From SLRI01 sp964402505 (lineage in GTDB: Bacteria > Pseudomonadota > Alphaproteobacteria > Geminicoccales > Geminicoccaceae): DNA of 64,000 bases. The stretch spans positions 1 through 64,000 of the forward strand of contig CAYOCP010000026.1 of NCBI GenBank assembly GCA_964402505.1, in the 5' to 3' direction. Below are positions 10,267 through 18,133 of the stretch, piece by piece. Position 1 is the first letter of the stretch. Each line of letters opens with the position of its first letter. Both the position numbers and the translations under genes were made by a program. The notes below the pieces were generated by a model. The model ran no database searches. It was not told where the DNA came from and was given only the letters and a program-made list of their open reading frames with translations.

Positions 10267-12354
10267 TCAGCCCGGCGCCGCCTCCCCGATGACCGAGAAG
10301 TCGGCGATCGCACCGAGATCGTCACGCAACATGTTCAAAAGGCGCAAGCGGTTGGCCCGCACCGCCGGTTCCCCGGCATTGACCATGACCCGATCGAAGA
10401 AGGCATCGACGAAGGGCCGAAGCCGGGCCAGTGTCGCCATCGCCGCCGCATAGTCCTCGGCGGCGAGTGCTGTGCGGATCGATCCGCGCGCGGCCAGAAG
10501 CTCCTCGTGCAGCCGCACCTCCGCCGCCTCCTCGAGCAGCGCCGGGTCGACCGGGCCGGTGAAGCGCTGGCCGTCCCGCTTCTCCTCGATCTGCACGATA
10601 TTGCCGGCGCGGCGCAAGGCGGCGAGGAGATCGGCGCCGTCCGAGGAGGCGAGAAAGATCCGAAGCGCTTCGACGCGGGCCAAAAGATCGACAAGGTCGG
10701 TGCTCCGGCGGTCGCCGAAGACAGCGGCGATAAGGTCGTGCGGCACGCCGTTTTCGCGCTGCTGAACCTTCAACCGTTCGACCAGAAACTCCAGGAGTTC
10801 CCGTCTAACCCGTTGTCGAACCTCTTCTGTAAACCGCTCACGATAACCGCTGGCGTTTTGCGCGTCCTTTATGGCGCCATCGAGATCGATTCGCATTCCG
10901 CGCTCGATAATGATCCGAATGATGCCGAGTGCCGCACGCCGGAGGGCAAACGGGTCTTTGGATCCTGTCGGCACCTGACCGATCGAAAAGAAGCCAACCA
11001 GCGTATCGAGCTTGTCCGCCAGGGAAAGTACGTTGCCAAGGGGGGTCCGCGGACAGGAGTCGCTCGGTCCCAACGGACGATAATGGTCGGTGATGGCAGA
11101 GGCTACGGACTCCGGCTTTCCCTGCAAGCGTGCATAGTAGCCTCCCATGATGCCTTGGAGCTCGGGGAACTCTCCGACCATCCCTGATACGAGATCGGCC
11201 TTGCACAATTCTGCGCATTGCCATGCGAGTTCGGGATCTTCCCCAACCGCCGTTGCAATGGAGGGTGCGAGGTGCCGCAACCGAATCCGTTTGTCGCCGA
11301 GGCTCCCGAGCGCCGCATGAAAGACCATGGCACCGAGCTTCGGCAGCAACGCCTCGAGCTTCGTGCCGATATCCTGCTCCCAGAAGAAGCGGGCATCCCA
11401 GAGCCGCGCCCGGAGCACCCGCTCGTTGCCGGCGACGATGGCGGCCCCGCCATCGGGCGCTTCGATATTGGCGACCGTGACGAAGAGCGGGGCGAGCCGT
11501 CCTTCCCCGTCCTCGAGCGCCAGGTATTTCTGGTTCGCGCGCATGGTCGTCACCAGCACCTCGGCCGGCAGCGCCATGAACTCCCTGTCGATCCGGCCGA
11601 TGAGCGGCACCGGCCATTCGACGAGGCCGGCGATCTCGTCGAGCAAGCCCGGATCGGGTCTCACCCCGAAGCCAGCGGCCTTCGCCAGATCCTGCGCCTT
11701 CGCCTCGATCACCCGGCGCCGGTCGGCGGCATCCAGCATCACCCGGCCGAGCACGAGCTGGTTGCGGTAGTCCTCGAGATCGCGAACGAGGATGGCGCCC
11801 GGCGCCATGAAGCGGTGCCCGAAGGTTTCCCGGCCGCTCTCGATCCCCGCGAAGCTGAAGGGCACGACCTCGCCGTCGAGAAGGCAGAGGATGGCGTGCA
11901 GCGGGCGCACCCAGTGCGCCTCGCCCTCGCCCCAGCGCATCGACTTGGGCCAGGGAAAGCTCTGAAGGATGCTCGGCAGCGCGCCAGCGACGATTTCCGC
12001 CGCTCGCCGCCCGGGCTCGACGAAGCTCGCGACCAGAAAGCGGCCCTTCTTGTCCTCGATCTCGCCGAGCTCGTAAGCGATCTCGCCCAGACCCTTCAAG
12101 AAGCCCTCTCGCGCCTTCTCCGGCGCATCGACGCGCGGGCCGCGCCGCTCGATGGTCCGGTCGGCCGAGACGAGCGGCAGGTCCTCGAAGGCGACCACGA
12201 GGCGCCTCGGCGTCGCATGGCGATGCGCGAGCCGGCCCCGGATGCCGCCCTCGGCCAGCGCCTTCTCGAGGCGGGCCGCGAGCTCCGCCGCCGCCGGCGC
12301 CTGCATCCCCGCCGGGATCTCCTCGGACAAAATCTCGAGCAGCAGCTCAGCCAT
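10267..12354 (-). CDS. glyS: Glycyl-tRNA synthetase beta subunit
   Basis: This is the 695-aa beta chain of the alpha2-beta2 glycyl-tRNA synthetase, which binds tRNA-Gly. It starts MAELLLEILSEEIPAGMQAPA, the family hallmark, and has the HD-like and anticodon-binding C-terminal regions (ADFSVIGEAAPG end). Length is normal. The start overlaps the glyQ stop by 8 nt. The central third of the gene (about 10.69-11.33 kb) has clearly more A/T at third codon positions than either flank, while the protein stays conserved. This suggests a recombination patch. Confidence 0.97.
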   Translation of the reverse strand: MAELLLEILSEEIPAGMQAPAAAELAARLEKALAEGGIRGRLAHRHATPRRLVVAFEDLPLVSADRTIERRGPRVDAPEKAREGFLKGLGEIAYELGEIEDKKGRFLVASFVEPGRRAAEIVAGALPSILQSFPWPKSMRWGEGEAHWVRPLHAILCLLDGEVVPFSFAGIESGRETFGHRFMAPGAILVRDLEDYRNQLVLGRVMLDAADRRRVIEAKAQDLAKAAGFGVRPDPGLLDEIAGLVEWPVPLIGRIDREFMALPAEVLVTTMRANQKYLALEDGEGRLAPLFVTVANIEAPDGGAAIVAGNERVLRARLWDARFFWEQDIGTKLEALLPKLGAMVFHAALGSLGDKRIRLRHLAPSIATAVGEDPELAWQCAELCKADLVSGMVGEFPELQGIMGGYYARLQGKPESVASAITDHYRPLGPSDSCPRTPLGNVLSLADKLDTLVGFFSIGQVPTGSKDPFALRRAALGIIRIIIERGMRIDLDGAIKDAQNASGYRERFTEEVRQRVRRELLEFLVERLKVQQRENGVPHDLIAAVFGDRRSTDLVDLLARVEALRIFLASSDGADLLAALRRAGNIVQIEEKRDGQRFTGPVDPALLEEAAEVRLHEELLAARGSIRTALAAEDYAAAMATLARLRPFVDAFFDRVMVNAGEPAVRANRLRLLNMLRDDLGAIADFSVIGEAAPG

Positions 12355-13219
12355 GGCCGCGGCTCACGAGCCAGGCTTCCGAGCAGGCCTTGGCGAGTGC
12401 CCGCACCCGGGCGATATGCGCCTGCCGCTCGGCGACGCCGATCACGCCCCGCGCGTCGAGCAGGTTGAAGGTGTGGCTCGCCTTCAGGCACTGGTCGTAG
12501 GCCGGCAGCGCCAGCTTCCGCTCGAGCGCGCGGCGGCACTGGGCCTCGGCATCGGCGAAATGGCGAAACAGCGTCTCGGTGTCGGCGACCTCGAAGTTCC
12601 AGGTCGAATGCTCCCTCTCGGCCTGGAGGAAGACGTCGCCGTAAGTGGCCCCGGCACCGTTGAAATCGAGATCGTAGACGTTCTCGACCCCCTGCACGTA
12701 CATGGCCAGCCGCTCGAGCCCGTAGGTCAGCTCGCCCGAGACCGGCCGGCAGTCGATGCCGCCGACCTGCTGGAAATAGGTGAACTGGCTGACCTCCATG
12801 CCGTCGCACCAGACCTCCCAGCCCAATCCCCAGGCGCCGAGCGTCGGGCTCTCCCAGTCGTCCTCGACGAAGCGCAGATCGTGCAGCGCCGGATCGATGC
12901 CGAGATCGTGGAGGCTCTCGAGGTAGAGCTCCTGCAGGTTCAAGGGCGACGGCTTCAGGATCACCTGGAACTGGTAGTAATGCTGCAGCCGGTTGGGGTT
13001 GAGGCCGTAGCGGCCATCGGTCGGCCGCCGCGACGGCTGCACATAGGCCGCCTTCCAGGGCTCGGGGCCGAGGGCGCGAAGCGTGGTGGCCGGATGGAAC
13101 GTCCCTGCCCCCACCTCCATGTCGTAGGGCTGCAGGATCAGGCAGCCCTGCCCCGCCCAGTAGGTCTGGAGCCGGAGGATCAGCTCCTGGAAGCTCGGCA
13201 GGGCCACGTCGCTGTTCAA
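12347..13219 (-). CDS. glyQ: Glycyl-tRNA synthetase alpha subunit
   Basis: Catalytic alpha chain (290 aa) that forms glycyl-adenylate. Class II landmarks are visible: SFQELILRLQTYWAGQGCLILQPYDMEVGAGTFHP is split over the first 45 residues, then PSRRPTDGRYGLNPNRLQ and the VSQFTYFQQVGG and YGLERLAMYVQGV segments. Start ATG 13219. It heads the glyQ-glyS-ppdK-meaB run on the minus strand, 76 bp after a small zinc-ribbon gene. Confidence 0.97.
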   Translation of the reverse strand: MNSDVALPSFQELILRLQTYWAGQGCLILQPYDMEVGAGTFHPATTLRALGPEPWKAAYVQPSRRPTDGRYGLNPNRLQHYYQFQVILKPSPLNLQELYLESLHDLGIDPALHDLRFVEDDWESPTLGAWGLGWEVWCDGMEVSQFTYFQQVGGIDCRPVSGELTYGLERLAMYVQGVENVYDLDFNGAGATYGDVFLQAEREHSTWNFEVADTETLFRHFADAEAQCRRALERKLALPAYDQCLKASHTFNLLDARGVIGVAERQAHIARVRALAKACSEAWLVSRGHG

Positions 13220-13295
13220 CCCGATGGTTTGCTGCGGTGCGGAACCTAATCGCTGGCGGCCGGACCGGTCAAGTGAACGGCCGCAAACCGTGGCC

Positions 13296-13571
13296 TCAAG
13301 GCTTCTTCAGAACACACTCCTTCTCGGAGCGGCAGATCGTCCCGTTCGGCACATAGGTCCCGCAATGCGGGCATTCGTAGAGCGTCTCGGCACTTCGCGG
13401 CCGCGAGCGGGCCCGCGCCTTCGGCCGCTCGACCCCGGCATAGTCGGCGGGATCGCTGATCTTGTCGCGGATCGTCTGCATGAGCTTCCAGCCCTTCCAG
13501 ACGGCGACGATCAGAAGGGCGGTGAAGATCAGCTTGGAGAGCGAAAGACCGAGCATGAAGGGCGACGCCAT
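13296..13571 (-). CDS. Small membrane-anchored zinc-ribbon protein
   Basis: A 91-aa protein with one N-terminal membrane helix (LSLSKLIFTALLIVAVWKGW) and a C-terminal mini zinc ribbon: CPHC followed by a Cys in GTICRS and another in KECVLKK. Similar short proteins occur next to glyQ in related bacteria, but I know of no assigned function. The start ATG 13571 (MASPFMLGL) is chosen because it immediately precedes the membrane helix. It lies between the S49 peptidase and glyQ on the same strand, which hints at membrane protein quality control, but that is a guess. Confidence 0.7.
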   Translation of the reverse strand: MASPFMLGLSLSKLIFTALLIVAVWKGWKLMQTIRDKISDPADYAGVERPKARARSRPRSAETLYECPHCGTYVPNGTICRSEKECVLKKP

Positions 13572-13667
13572 CGGGATTGGGGTTCGAGCCTGGGCACGGC
13601 AGAGGCGGCCGGCATCCTGCCAAAGTGGCGGCAATCGGCGCCCGCCGCAAGGGTCGATGGCATCCGC

Positions 13668-14507
13668 TCAGAGCCCGAAGCGGCGCCAGCGCGCTTCCGC
13701 CTCGATCTCGGCCAGAAGCTCCGGCAGCAGCCCGGCGAGCCGCCGCTCGCCAGGGTCGGCACCGCCCAGCCGGCGCTGCAGCCAGCCCTTCTGCCGGTTG
13801 ACGACCTGCAGGCGCACCCGCTTGCCATGCCGCGCCCGGATGGTCGAGCGCAGCTCGCCGAGCCCGTCCACGAGTCCGTGCTCGATCGCCCGAAGCCCGC
13901 TCCACACCCGCCCCGAATAGAGCTCGTCGGGCGGCAGGCGGAGCTTCTTGCCGCGTCGCTCCTCGAGATGCGCCTTGAAGCTCGCGAGGATGTCCCGATG
14001 CAGCTCCGCCAGCACCTCGAGATCGCCCGGCTGCTCCGGTCGGAACGGATCGAGCAGCGCCTTTCGCGGTCCCGTCGCGTGCACCCGCCGCTCGATGCCG
14101 AGCCTCGCGATGGCACCCTCGAGGCCGAAGCCAGAGGTTATGACGCCGATCGAGCCAATGATCGAGGAGCGGTCGACCAGGATCTCGTCGGCGGCCAGCG
14201 CCAGCCAGTAGCCGCCCGAGGCGGCGATGTCCTCGACGAAGGCGATCACCGGCTTCTTGTGCTCCTCCGCGAGGTCGCGGATGCGGCGGGCGATCAGCGA
14301 CGACTGCACCGGCGAGCCGCCCGGGCTGTTGATCGCGAGGGCCACGACCGGCGCCCGCTTCAGGCCGAAGGCCCGGCCCAGCGCCGGCTCGATGGCACGA
14401 AGGGTCAAGCCGCCCCGCAAGGGCACGGTGCCGATGACACCGGTCAGGCGAACGACGGGAACGGGCGTGCTGCGACGAAATGGCCAAAGGGACCTGTACC
14501 GGGGCAA
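13668..14507 (-). CDS. S49-family signal peptide peptidase (SppA-like)
   Basis: A 279-aa membrane-associated serine peptidase predicted to degrade cleaved signal peptides. Seen: LAINSPGGSPVQSSLIARRI (substrate loop), DIAASGGYWLALAAD with the nucleophile Ser in ASGGYW, and a TGPRKALLDPF segment whose Lys probably serves as general base. GRVWSGLRAIEHGLVDGLG closes the core. It is the short single-domain type, with no clear N-terminal helix. It starts 30 bp after the methyltransferase stop, so it belongs to the same transcript. Confidence 0.88.
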   Translation of the reverse strand: MPRYRSLWPFRRSTPVPVVRLTGVIGTVPLRGGLTLRAIEPALGRAFGLKRAPVVALAINSPGGSPVQSSLIARRIRDLAEEHKKPVIAFVEDIAASGGYWLALAADEILVDRSSIIGSIGVITSGFGLEGAIARLGIERRVHATGPRKALLDPFRPEQPGDLEVLAELHRDILASFKAHLEERRGKKLRLPPDELYSGRVWSGLRAIEHGLVDGLGELRSTIRARHGKRVRLQVVNRQKGWLQRRLGGADPGERRLAGLLPELLAEIEAEARWRRFGL

Positions 14508-14537
14508 GGACGGAATCCTCCAGGGTGGCGCCGGACG

Positions 14538-15308
14538 TCAGCCTCGTTGAAGGACGCTGTCGAGATCGGCGCCATCGCGCAGGATCGCCTCGGCCTTCGC
14601 AGTGTACTTGCCATCGGCGCCGTGCAGGACAAGCCCCGGAACGAGCCGCGCCGGCCCTTTCGCACCCTTGCGGCAGCGCATCAGCACCCGCTTCGCCGGC
14701 CGACCCTCCTTCGGCCAGAGCGGCACGATCTCGATCTCGCCCGCGAGGCCGCCGAGCCCGCCCAGCACTTCCGGCAGCCGGTCGGCACGCTGGATCAGGG
14801 CGAGGCGGCCGCCCGGCCGCAGCCGCCGCAGGCAGGCCCGAAGCCAGGCGGCGATGCCGATGCCCTCGCGGTTCGCCAGCGCTTTTCTGGCATCGGGCGA
14901 GGATGGGGCGCTGGCCGGATGATGGGGCGGATTGCTCATGATCCACTCGAAGGAGCGGGCGCGGATCTCGGGAGGCGGCGCCAGAAGATCGCCCTCGACG
15001 ATGGTGATCGCCCCCTCGAGGCCGTTCAGCGCCACGTTCGCCCGCGCCAGGGCCGCCGTTGCCGGATCGATCTCGAGGCCGAGGAGGGTGATGCCCGGAG
15101 CACGGCGCCCGAGGCACAAGGAGGCAGCACCGACGCCCGTGCCGGCCTCGAGCACACAAGCGCCGCCTCCGGCCGGAACGGCGGCGGCGAGCAGCACCGG
15201 ATCGATTGCGGCGCGATAGCCATGCCGTGGCTGACGAATCAGCAGCCTGCCGCCCAGCAGCCGGTCGGCGGTCCACCCTCCTTCGTCGACCCCCTGATCT
15301 CCGCGCAT
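14538..15308 (-). CDS. TrmN6-like N6-adenine tRNA/small-molecule methyltransferase
   Basis: A 256-aa SAM-dependent methyltransferase of the COG4123 group, which in E. coli methylates A37 of tRNA1(Val). It has the SAM loop VLEAGTGVGAASLCL, the acidic strand GLEIDPATAALARANV, and the catalytic WIMSNPPHHP (NPPH form of NPPY). A motif RQPRHGYRAAIDPVLLAA is typical of the N-terminus. ATG 15308 overlaps the DUF2007 stop by one base (TGATG), indicating coupling. The exact substrate is not readable from sequence. Confidence 0.85.
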   Translation of the reverse strand: MRGDQGVDEGGWTADRLLGGRLLIRQPRHGYRAAIDPVLLAAAVPAGGGACVLEAGTGVGAASLCLGRRAPGITLLGLEIDPATAALARANVALNGLEGAITIVEGDLLAPPPEIRARSFEWIMSNPPHHPASAPSSPDARKALANREGIGIAAWLRACLRRLRPGGRLALIQRADRLPEVLGGLGGLAGEIEIVPLWPKEGRPAKRVLMRCRKGAKGPARLVPGLVLHGADGKYTAKAEAILRDGADLDSVLQRG

Positions 15309-15610
15309 CAGCGAGGCGGCAGCGCGGCCGCAGCCGCTTCCAGAATCCGCCGGGCGCGCCATGCATCCTCCTCCGCCACCAGCAGGCGACGCTCGATGGC
15401 GCCGATGCTGCCCTCGACGCCGCTCGTGTGCTGATCGAGAAGAAGTGAAGGGATCCCCGCTGCGCGCAGCATGGCCTCCGCCCAGGACAGGTGGACCAGA
15501 TCGTTGCTGCGCACCAATTCTACCAGGATGCGACCATCCGTCGAAGCCTGCTCCGCAAGTGTCTGGTTTGCCAGAGCCGAAGGCGGCGTGGTAGCTAGCG
15601 CCGCGGGCAT
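15308..15610 (-). CDS. DUF2007 small protein
   Basis: The conserved DUF2007 block occupies the C-terminal 70 residues: ELVRSNDLVHLSWAEAMLRAAG, then SLLLDQHTSGVEGSIGAIERR and LLVAEEDAWRARRIL. Such proteins have a ferredoxin-like fold and are proposed signal-transducing proteins, without a proven role. The start is uncertain. ATG 15610 gives 100 aa with a 30-residue extension; usual members start right before ELVR, where no ATG exists. It is the first gene of the run toward meaB and divergent from the polyprenyl synthase. Confidence 0.75.
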   Translation of the reverse strand: MPAALATTPPSALANQTLAEQASTDGRILVELVRSNDLVHLSWAEAMLRAAGIPSLLLDQHTSGVEGSIGAIERRLLVAEEDAWRARRILEAAAAALPPR

Positions 15611-15670
15611 TGGCAAGCGGTCCATCCGGAAGGCCGCGCGTGCCCGCTTGTGGACTGGAGTACGCCTTTG

Positions 15671-16693
15671 GTGACCGCCCTGCATCCGTCCCCCGGTCAG
15701 CGGCCGGCGGACGAGCCCGCTTTGGCACTCGTCCGGCGACTGGTGGCGGACGACCTCGACGCGGTCAACCGCCTCATCCTGGAGCGGCTGGAGAGCGAGG
15801 TGACGCTGATCCCCGAGCTCGCCCGCCACCTGATCGCCGCCGGCGGCAAGCGTATCCGCCCGATCCTGACCCTGCTCGCGGCCCGGCTCTGCGGCTATGA
15901 CGGCGAGCGGCACATAGCCCTCGCCACCTCGGTCGAGTTCATCCACACCGCCACGCTCCTGCACGACGACGTGGTCGACGAGAGCGATCTGCGGCGCGGC
16001 CGCTCCACCGCCAACTCGCTCTGGGGCAACAAGGCACCCGTCCTCGTCGGCGACTTCCTCTTCAGCCGCGCCTTCCAGCTCATGGTCGGCGACGGCAATC
16101 TCCGCGTGCTCGACATCCTCGCCAACGCCTCGGCGGTCATCGCCGAGGGCGAGGTGGCCCAGCTCATGACCGCCGGCGACGTGAAGACCAGCGAGGCCGC
16201 CTATCACGACGTCATCCGCGCCAAGACGGCGGCCCTCTTCGAGGCCGCCTGCCGCATCGGTGCCGTGGTCGCGGAGCAGGGTGTCGAGGAGGAGGAGGCG
16301 CTCGCCACGTTCGGCCGGGAGGTCGGCATCGCCTTCCAGCTCGTCGACGACGCGCTCGACTACTCGGCTCGCCAGGTCCAGCTCGGCAAGACCGTGGGCG
16401 ACGACTTCCGCGAGGGCAAGGCGAGCCTGCCGGTGCTCCTCGCCTACGCGGCCGGCACCCCTTCGGAGCGGGAATTCTGGGAGCGGGTCATCGGTGATCC
16501 GGCGCGACAGCGGGAGGGCGACCTCGGCAGGGCGCAACGCCTCCTCGTCCGCCATGGCACGCTCGAGGCCACCTTCGCGCGTGCCCGGGCCTCGGGCCAA
16601 CGCGCCCGCGCCTGCCTCGAGGTGTTCCGGCCATGCCTCTGGCGGGATGCGCTCGAGGAGATCGTCGATTTCTCGATCGCCCGCGCCTATTGA
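15671..16693 (+). CDS. ispB: Polyprenyl (octa-/decaprenyl) diphosphate synthase
   Basis: Elongates FPP with IPP to make the ubiquinone side chain. Both aspartate-rich motifs are present: LLHDDVVDESDLRRG (first, DDVVD) and FQLVDDALDY (second, DDALD). GGKRIRPILTLLAAR and GDFLFSRAFQLM are also typical. I chose GTG 15671, ten bases after a GGAG, giving 340 aa; an in-frame GTG at 15650 has no ribosome site. Chain length cannot be set from the sequence. It is a single gene, with the tRNA-Pro following after 55 bp. Confidence 0.92.
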   Translation: MTALHPSPGQRPADEPALALVRRLVADDLDAVNRLILERLESEVTLIPELARHLIAAGGKRIRPILTLLAARLCGYDGERHIALATSVEFIHTATLLHDDVVDESDLRRGRSTANSLWGNKAPVLVGDFLFSRAFQLMVGDGNLRVLDILANASAVIAEGEVAQLMTAGDVKTSEAAYHDVIRAKTAALFEAACRIGAVVAEQGVEEEEALATFGREVGIAFQLVDDALDYSARQVQLGKTVGDDFREGKASLPVLLAYAAGTPSEREFWERVIGDPARQREGDLGRAQRLLVRHGTLEATFARARASGQRARACLEVFRPCLWRDALEEIVDFSIARAY

Positions 16694-16748
16694 TCCCTTG
16701 CTGTGGCTTGCGCGGACGGAGAGTTTCGCCTATCTCTCGCGCCGGCCT

Positions 16749-16825
16749 CGGAGTGTAGCTCAGCCTGGTAGAGCACCGTCTTCGGGAGGCGGGGGCCGCA
16801 GGTTCAAATCCTGCCACTCCGACCA
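16749..16825 (+). tRNA. tRNA-Pro (anticodon CGG), CCA encoded
   Basis: The 77-nt cloverleaf reads CGGAGTG at the 5' end pairing with CACTCCG at 16815-16821, discriminator A, then an encoded CCA. The D arm contains AGCTCAGCCTGGTAGAGC, the anticodon loop is TTCGGGA, and the T arm contains GGTTCAAATCC. Loop position gives anticodon CGG, reading proline CCG codons. Confidence 0.97.
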
Positions 16826-16892
16826 TCATGCGGCCCCGCCCGCGCATCGGGCTCAGGGAGTGGCCGGGGCCACCCCCGGATGCCGCTATTGC

Positions 16893-17108
16893 CTACATGG
16901 GCTGCTCGTTGGGCTGATACGCGCCATACCAGCCGTTGAGCAGGAAGCAGTACCACCAGCTCTGGATGGCACTCTGGATGCCGCCACCCATCTGCAGGCC
17001 GGCCGAAACCCGGTCCATCTGGGTGTCGGTGAGCTTCACCGGATCGGCGGCGAGGGCCGGTGATGCGAGGGCCGCCGCCAGAACTGTCGCCATAAAGAAC
17101 TTGCGCAT
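16893..17108 (-). CDS. Small exported peptide with LTDTQMDRVSAG motif, paralogue A
   Basis: A 71-aa protein with a clear Sec signal peptide (MRKFFMATVLAAALASPALA, cleavage after ALA). It is followed by DPVKLTDTQMDRVSAG and an aromatic tail rich in Gly, Trp and Tyr (QSWWYCFLLNGWYGAY) with one Cys. A strong GGAGG precedes ATG 17108. A paralogue lies 180 bp upstream on the same strand. The LTDxQMDxVSAG block resembles double-glycine-type leader ends but here follows a signal peptide. Function unknown; a secreted or periplasmic peptide is the safest statement. Confidence 0.75.
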   Translation of the reverse strand: MRKFFMATVLAAALASPALAADPVKLTDTQMDRVSAGLQMGGGIQSAIQSWWYCFLLNGWYGAYQPNEQPM

Positions 17109-17178
17109 TGGCACTTCCTCCATGACCTGATCCGGCCCGTTGGCCGGACCCTTTGCCCGCCGGCCCGTCCGGCGGACA

Positions 17179-17194
17179 GTTCCCGAGCGGGAAC
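17179..17194 (-). terminator. Short hairpin between the two small peptide genes
   Basis: GTTCCCG (17179-17185) and CGGGAAC (17188-17194) form a 7-bp perfect stem with a 2-nt apex. It sits about 95 bp after the stop of paralogue B on the minus strand and upstream of paralogue A. No T-run follows, so a terminator role is only possible; it could also act in the leader of paralogue A. Confidence 0.3.
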
Positions 17195-17289
17195 GATCCC
17201 CTTCTACCACATCCTCGAGCGATCGCCGAGATCGTTCATGGCGCCGGACGGCCGGGACCGACCCATCGCCGATCCCGACCAATCGTGGC

Positions 17290-17481
17290 TCAGCGCGAGG
17301 CGGTGCTGTTGCCCTGGCCGTACCAGTAGTGCAGCAGGAAATAGTACCAGCCGCCCTGGATGCTGCCGAAGCCCGCGGACACCTTGTCCATCTGGGTGTC
17401 GGTGAGCTTCACGGGATCGGCGGCCAGCGCCGGTGAGGCCAAAGCGGCGGCCAGGATCGTCGCCATCAGGATCTTGCGCAT
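17290..17481 (-). CDS. Small exported peptide with LTDTQMDKVSAG motif, paralogue B
   Basis: A 63-aa protein closely related to paralogue A. It has signal peptide MRKILMATILAAALASPALA, then DPVKLTDTQMDKVSAG and a shorter aromatic tail (GGWYYFLLHYWYGQG). GGAGG lies just before ATG 17481. The first 35 residues are almost identical between the paralogues while the tails differ in length and order, a pattern seen in leader-plus-variable-core peptide families. No processing peptidase, exporter or modification enzyme is encoded next to them, so a RiPP role is not supported by context. Confidence 0.75.
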   Translation of the reverse strand: MRKILMATILAAALASPALAADPVKLTDTQMDKVSAGFGSIQGGWYYFLLHYWYGQGNSTASR

Positions 17482-17545
17482 CGGCTTTCCCTCCATGATC
17501 CGATCCGGGATGATCTGGTCCGATCCGATCCTCCGGATCATTTGC

Positions 17546-17568
17546 CCCGATCGGCTCGTCCGATCGGG
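17546..17568 (-). promoter_or_regulatory. Hairpin in the 5' region of peptide paralogue B
   Basis: CCCGATCGG (17546-17554) and CCGATCGGG (17560-17568) are perfect 9-bp arms around a 5-nt loop, 65 bp upstream of the ATG at 17481. It could be a leader RNA hairpin or an operator. Several GATCCG words surround it (17490-17540). Confidence 0.35.
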
Positions 17569-17642
17569 TATTACTCAGGCTATCACGGCTTCGACAGCTT
17601 GTTGAGAGTCGGGCGGACGAGCATGATCACACTTTCGTGATA

Positions 17643-17669
17643 AGTAGTTCAAGTTGATTAGGAACTACT
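17643..17669. promoter_or_regulatory. AGTAGTTC / GAACTACT inverted repeat
   Basis: 8-bp perfect arms (17643-17650 and 17662-17669) separated by 11 nt, in an AT-rich patch between the divergent peptide and rhodanese genes. A smaller repeat, ATCAC/GTGAT, lies just before it (about 17627-17642). The size and position suit a dimeric regulator's operator for either gene set, but no regulator is adjacent. Confidence 0.35.
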
Positions 17670-17743
17670 GGGAATCGCATCTTCGGTTACCGATCGCGAT
17701 GCTTCGCACGCTTTTGGTCTGGCCATGAGCGCGTGGCGGACCC

Positions 17744-18133
17744 ATGTTCGAGCGGAAAGGAGGGATCGGACCCTTGCGCCTGCTCGACTGGTGGCCGTTC
17801 GGGCGGGTGGCCGCGATCGCGCCGGACGAGCTCGCCTCTCGTCTCGCGTCCGGCGAGCGGCTCCTGCTCCTCGACGTGCGCACGGGCGGCGAATACCGCC
17901 GGGGGCACATCCCCGGTGCAGTTCACGTTCCGGTGCAGCGCCTCGCCGCCGCCCTCCTGGAGCTCGATCCGGATCGCCATATGCAGGTGGTCGCGATCTG
18001 CAAGACCGCGCACCGCTCGATCCCGGCGGTGCGGCTTCTGCAGAAGGAGGGCTTTCGCGCCGCCCAGCTCGCCGGCGGCATGGATCGCTGGCGCCGGCTG
18101 GGTCATCCTGTCAGCCGAAAGGGGGATTCTTGA
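17744..18133 (+). CDS. Rhodanese-domain sulfurtransferase
   Basis: A 129-aa single-domain rhodanese. LLLLDVRTGGEYRRGHIPGAVHVP gives the standard DVR...GHIPGA pattern, and the active-site loop is CKTAHRS (catalytic Cys in VVAICKTAHRS). GGMDRWRRLGHPV ends the fold. No signal peptide, so cytoplasmic. Its stop overlaps the start of the DsbA-family gene (TTGA), so the pair is translationally coupled and probably acts on thiol/persulfide substrates together. That last point is inference. Confidence 0.9.
   Translation: MFERKGGIGPLRLLDWWPFGRVAAIAPDELASRLASGERLLLLDVRTGGEYRRGHIPGAVHVPVQRLAAALLELDPDRHMQVVAICKTAHRSIPAVRLLQKEGFRAAQLAGGMDRWRRLGHPVSRKGDS

Noticed and set aside
12347..13295. Glycine riboswitch or T-box before glyQ
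   Set aside because: The 76-bp gap upstream of glyQ is too short and shows no such fold or T-run.
16749..16825. tRNA-Pro as the attachment site of an integrated element
   Set aside because: No repeat of the tRNA 3' end and no integrase gene is seen within the following several kb.
16893..17481. RiPP biosynthetic cluster around the small exported peptides
   Set aside because: No modifying enzyme, peptidase-containing exporter or immunity gene is adjacent; the nearby rhodanese and DsbA-like genes are divergent and generic. Kept only as a peptide-family observation.
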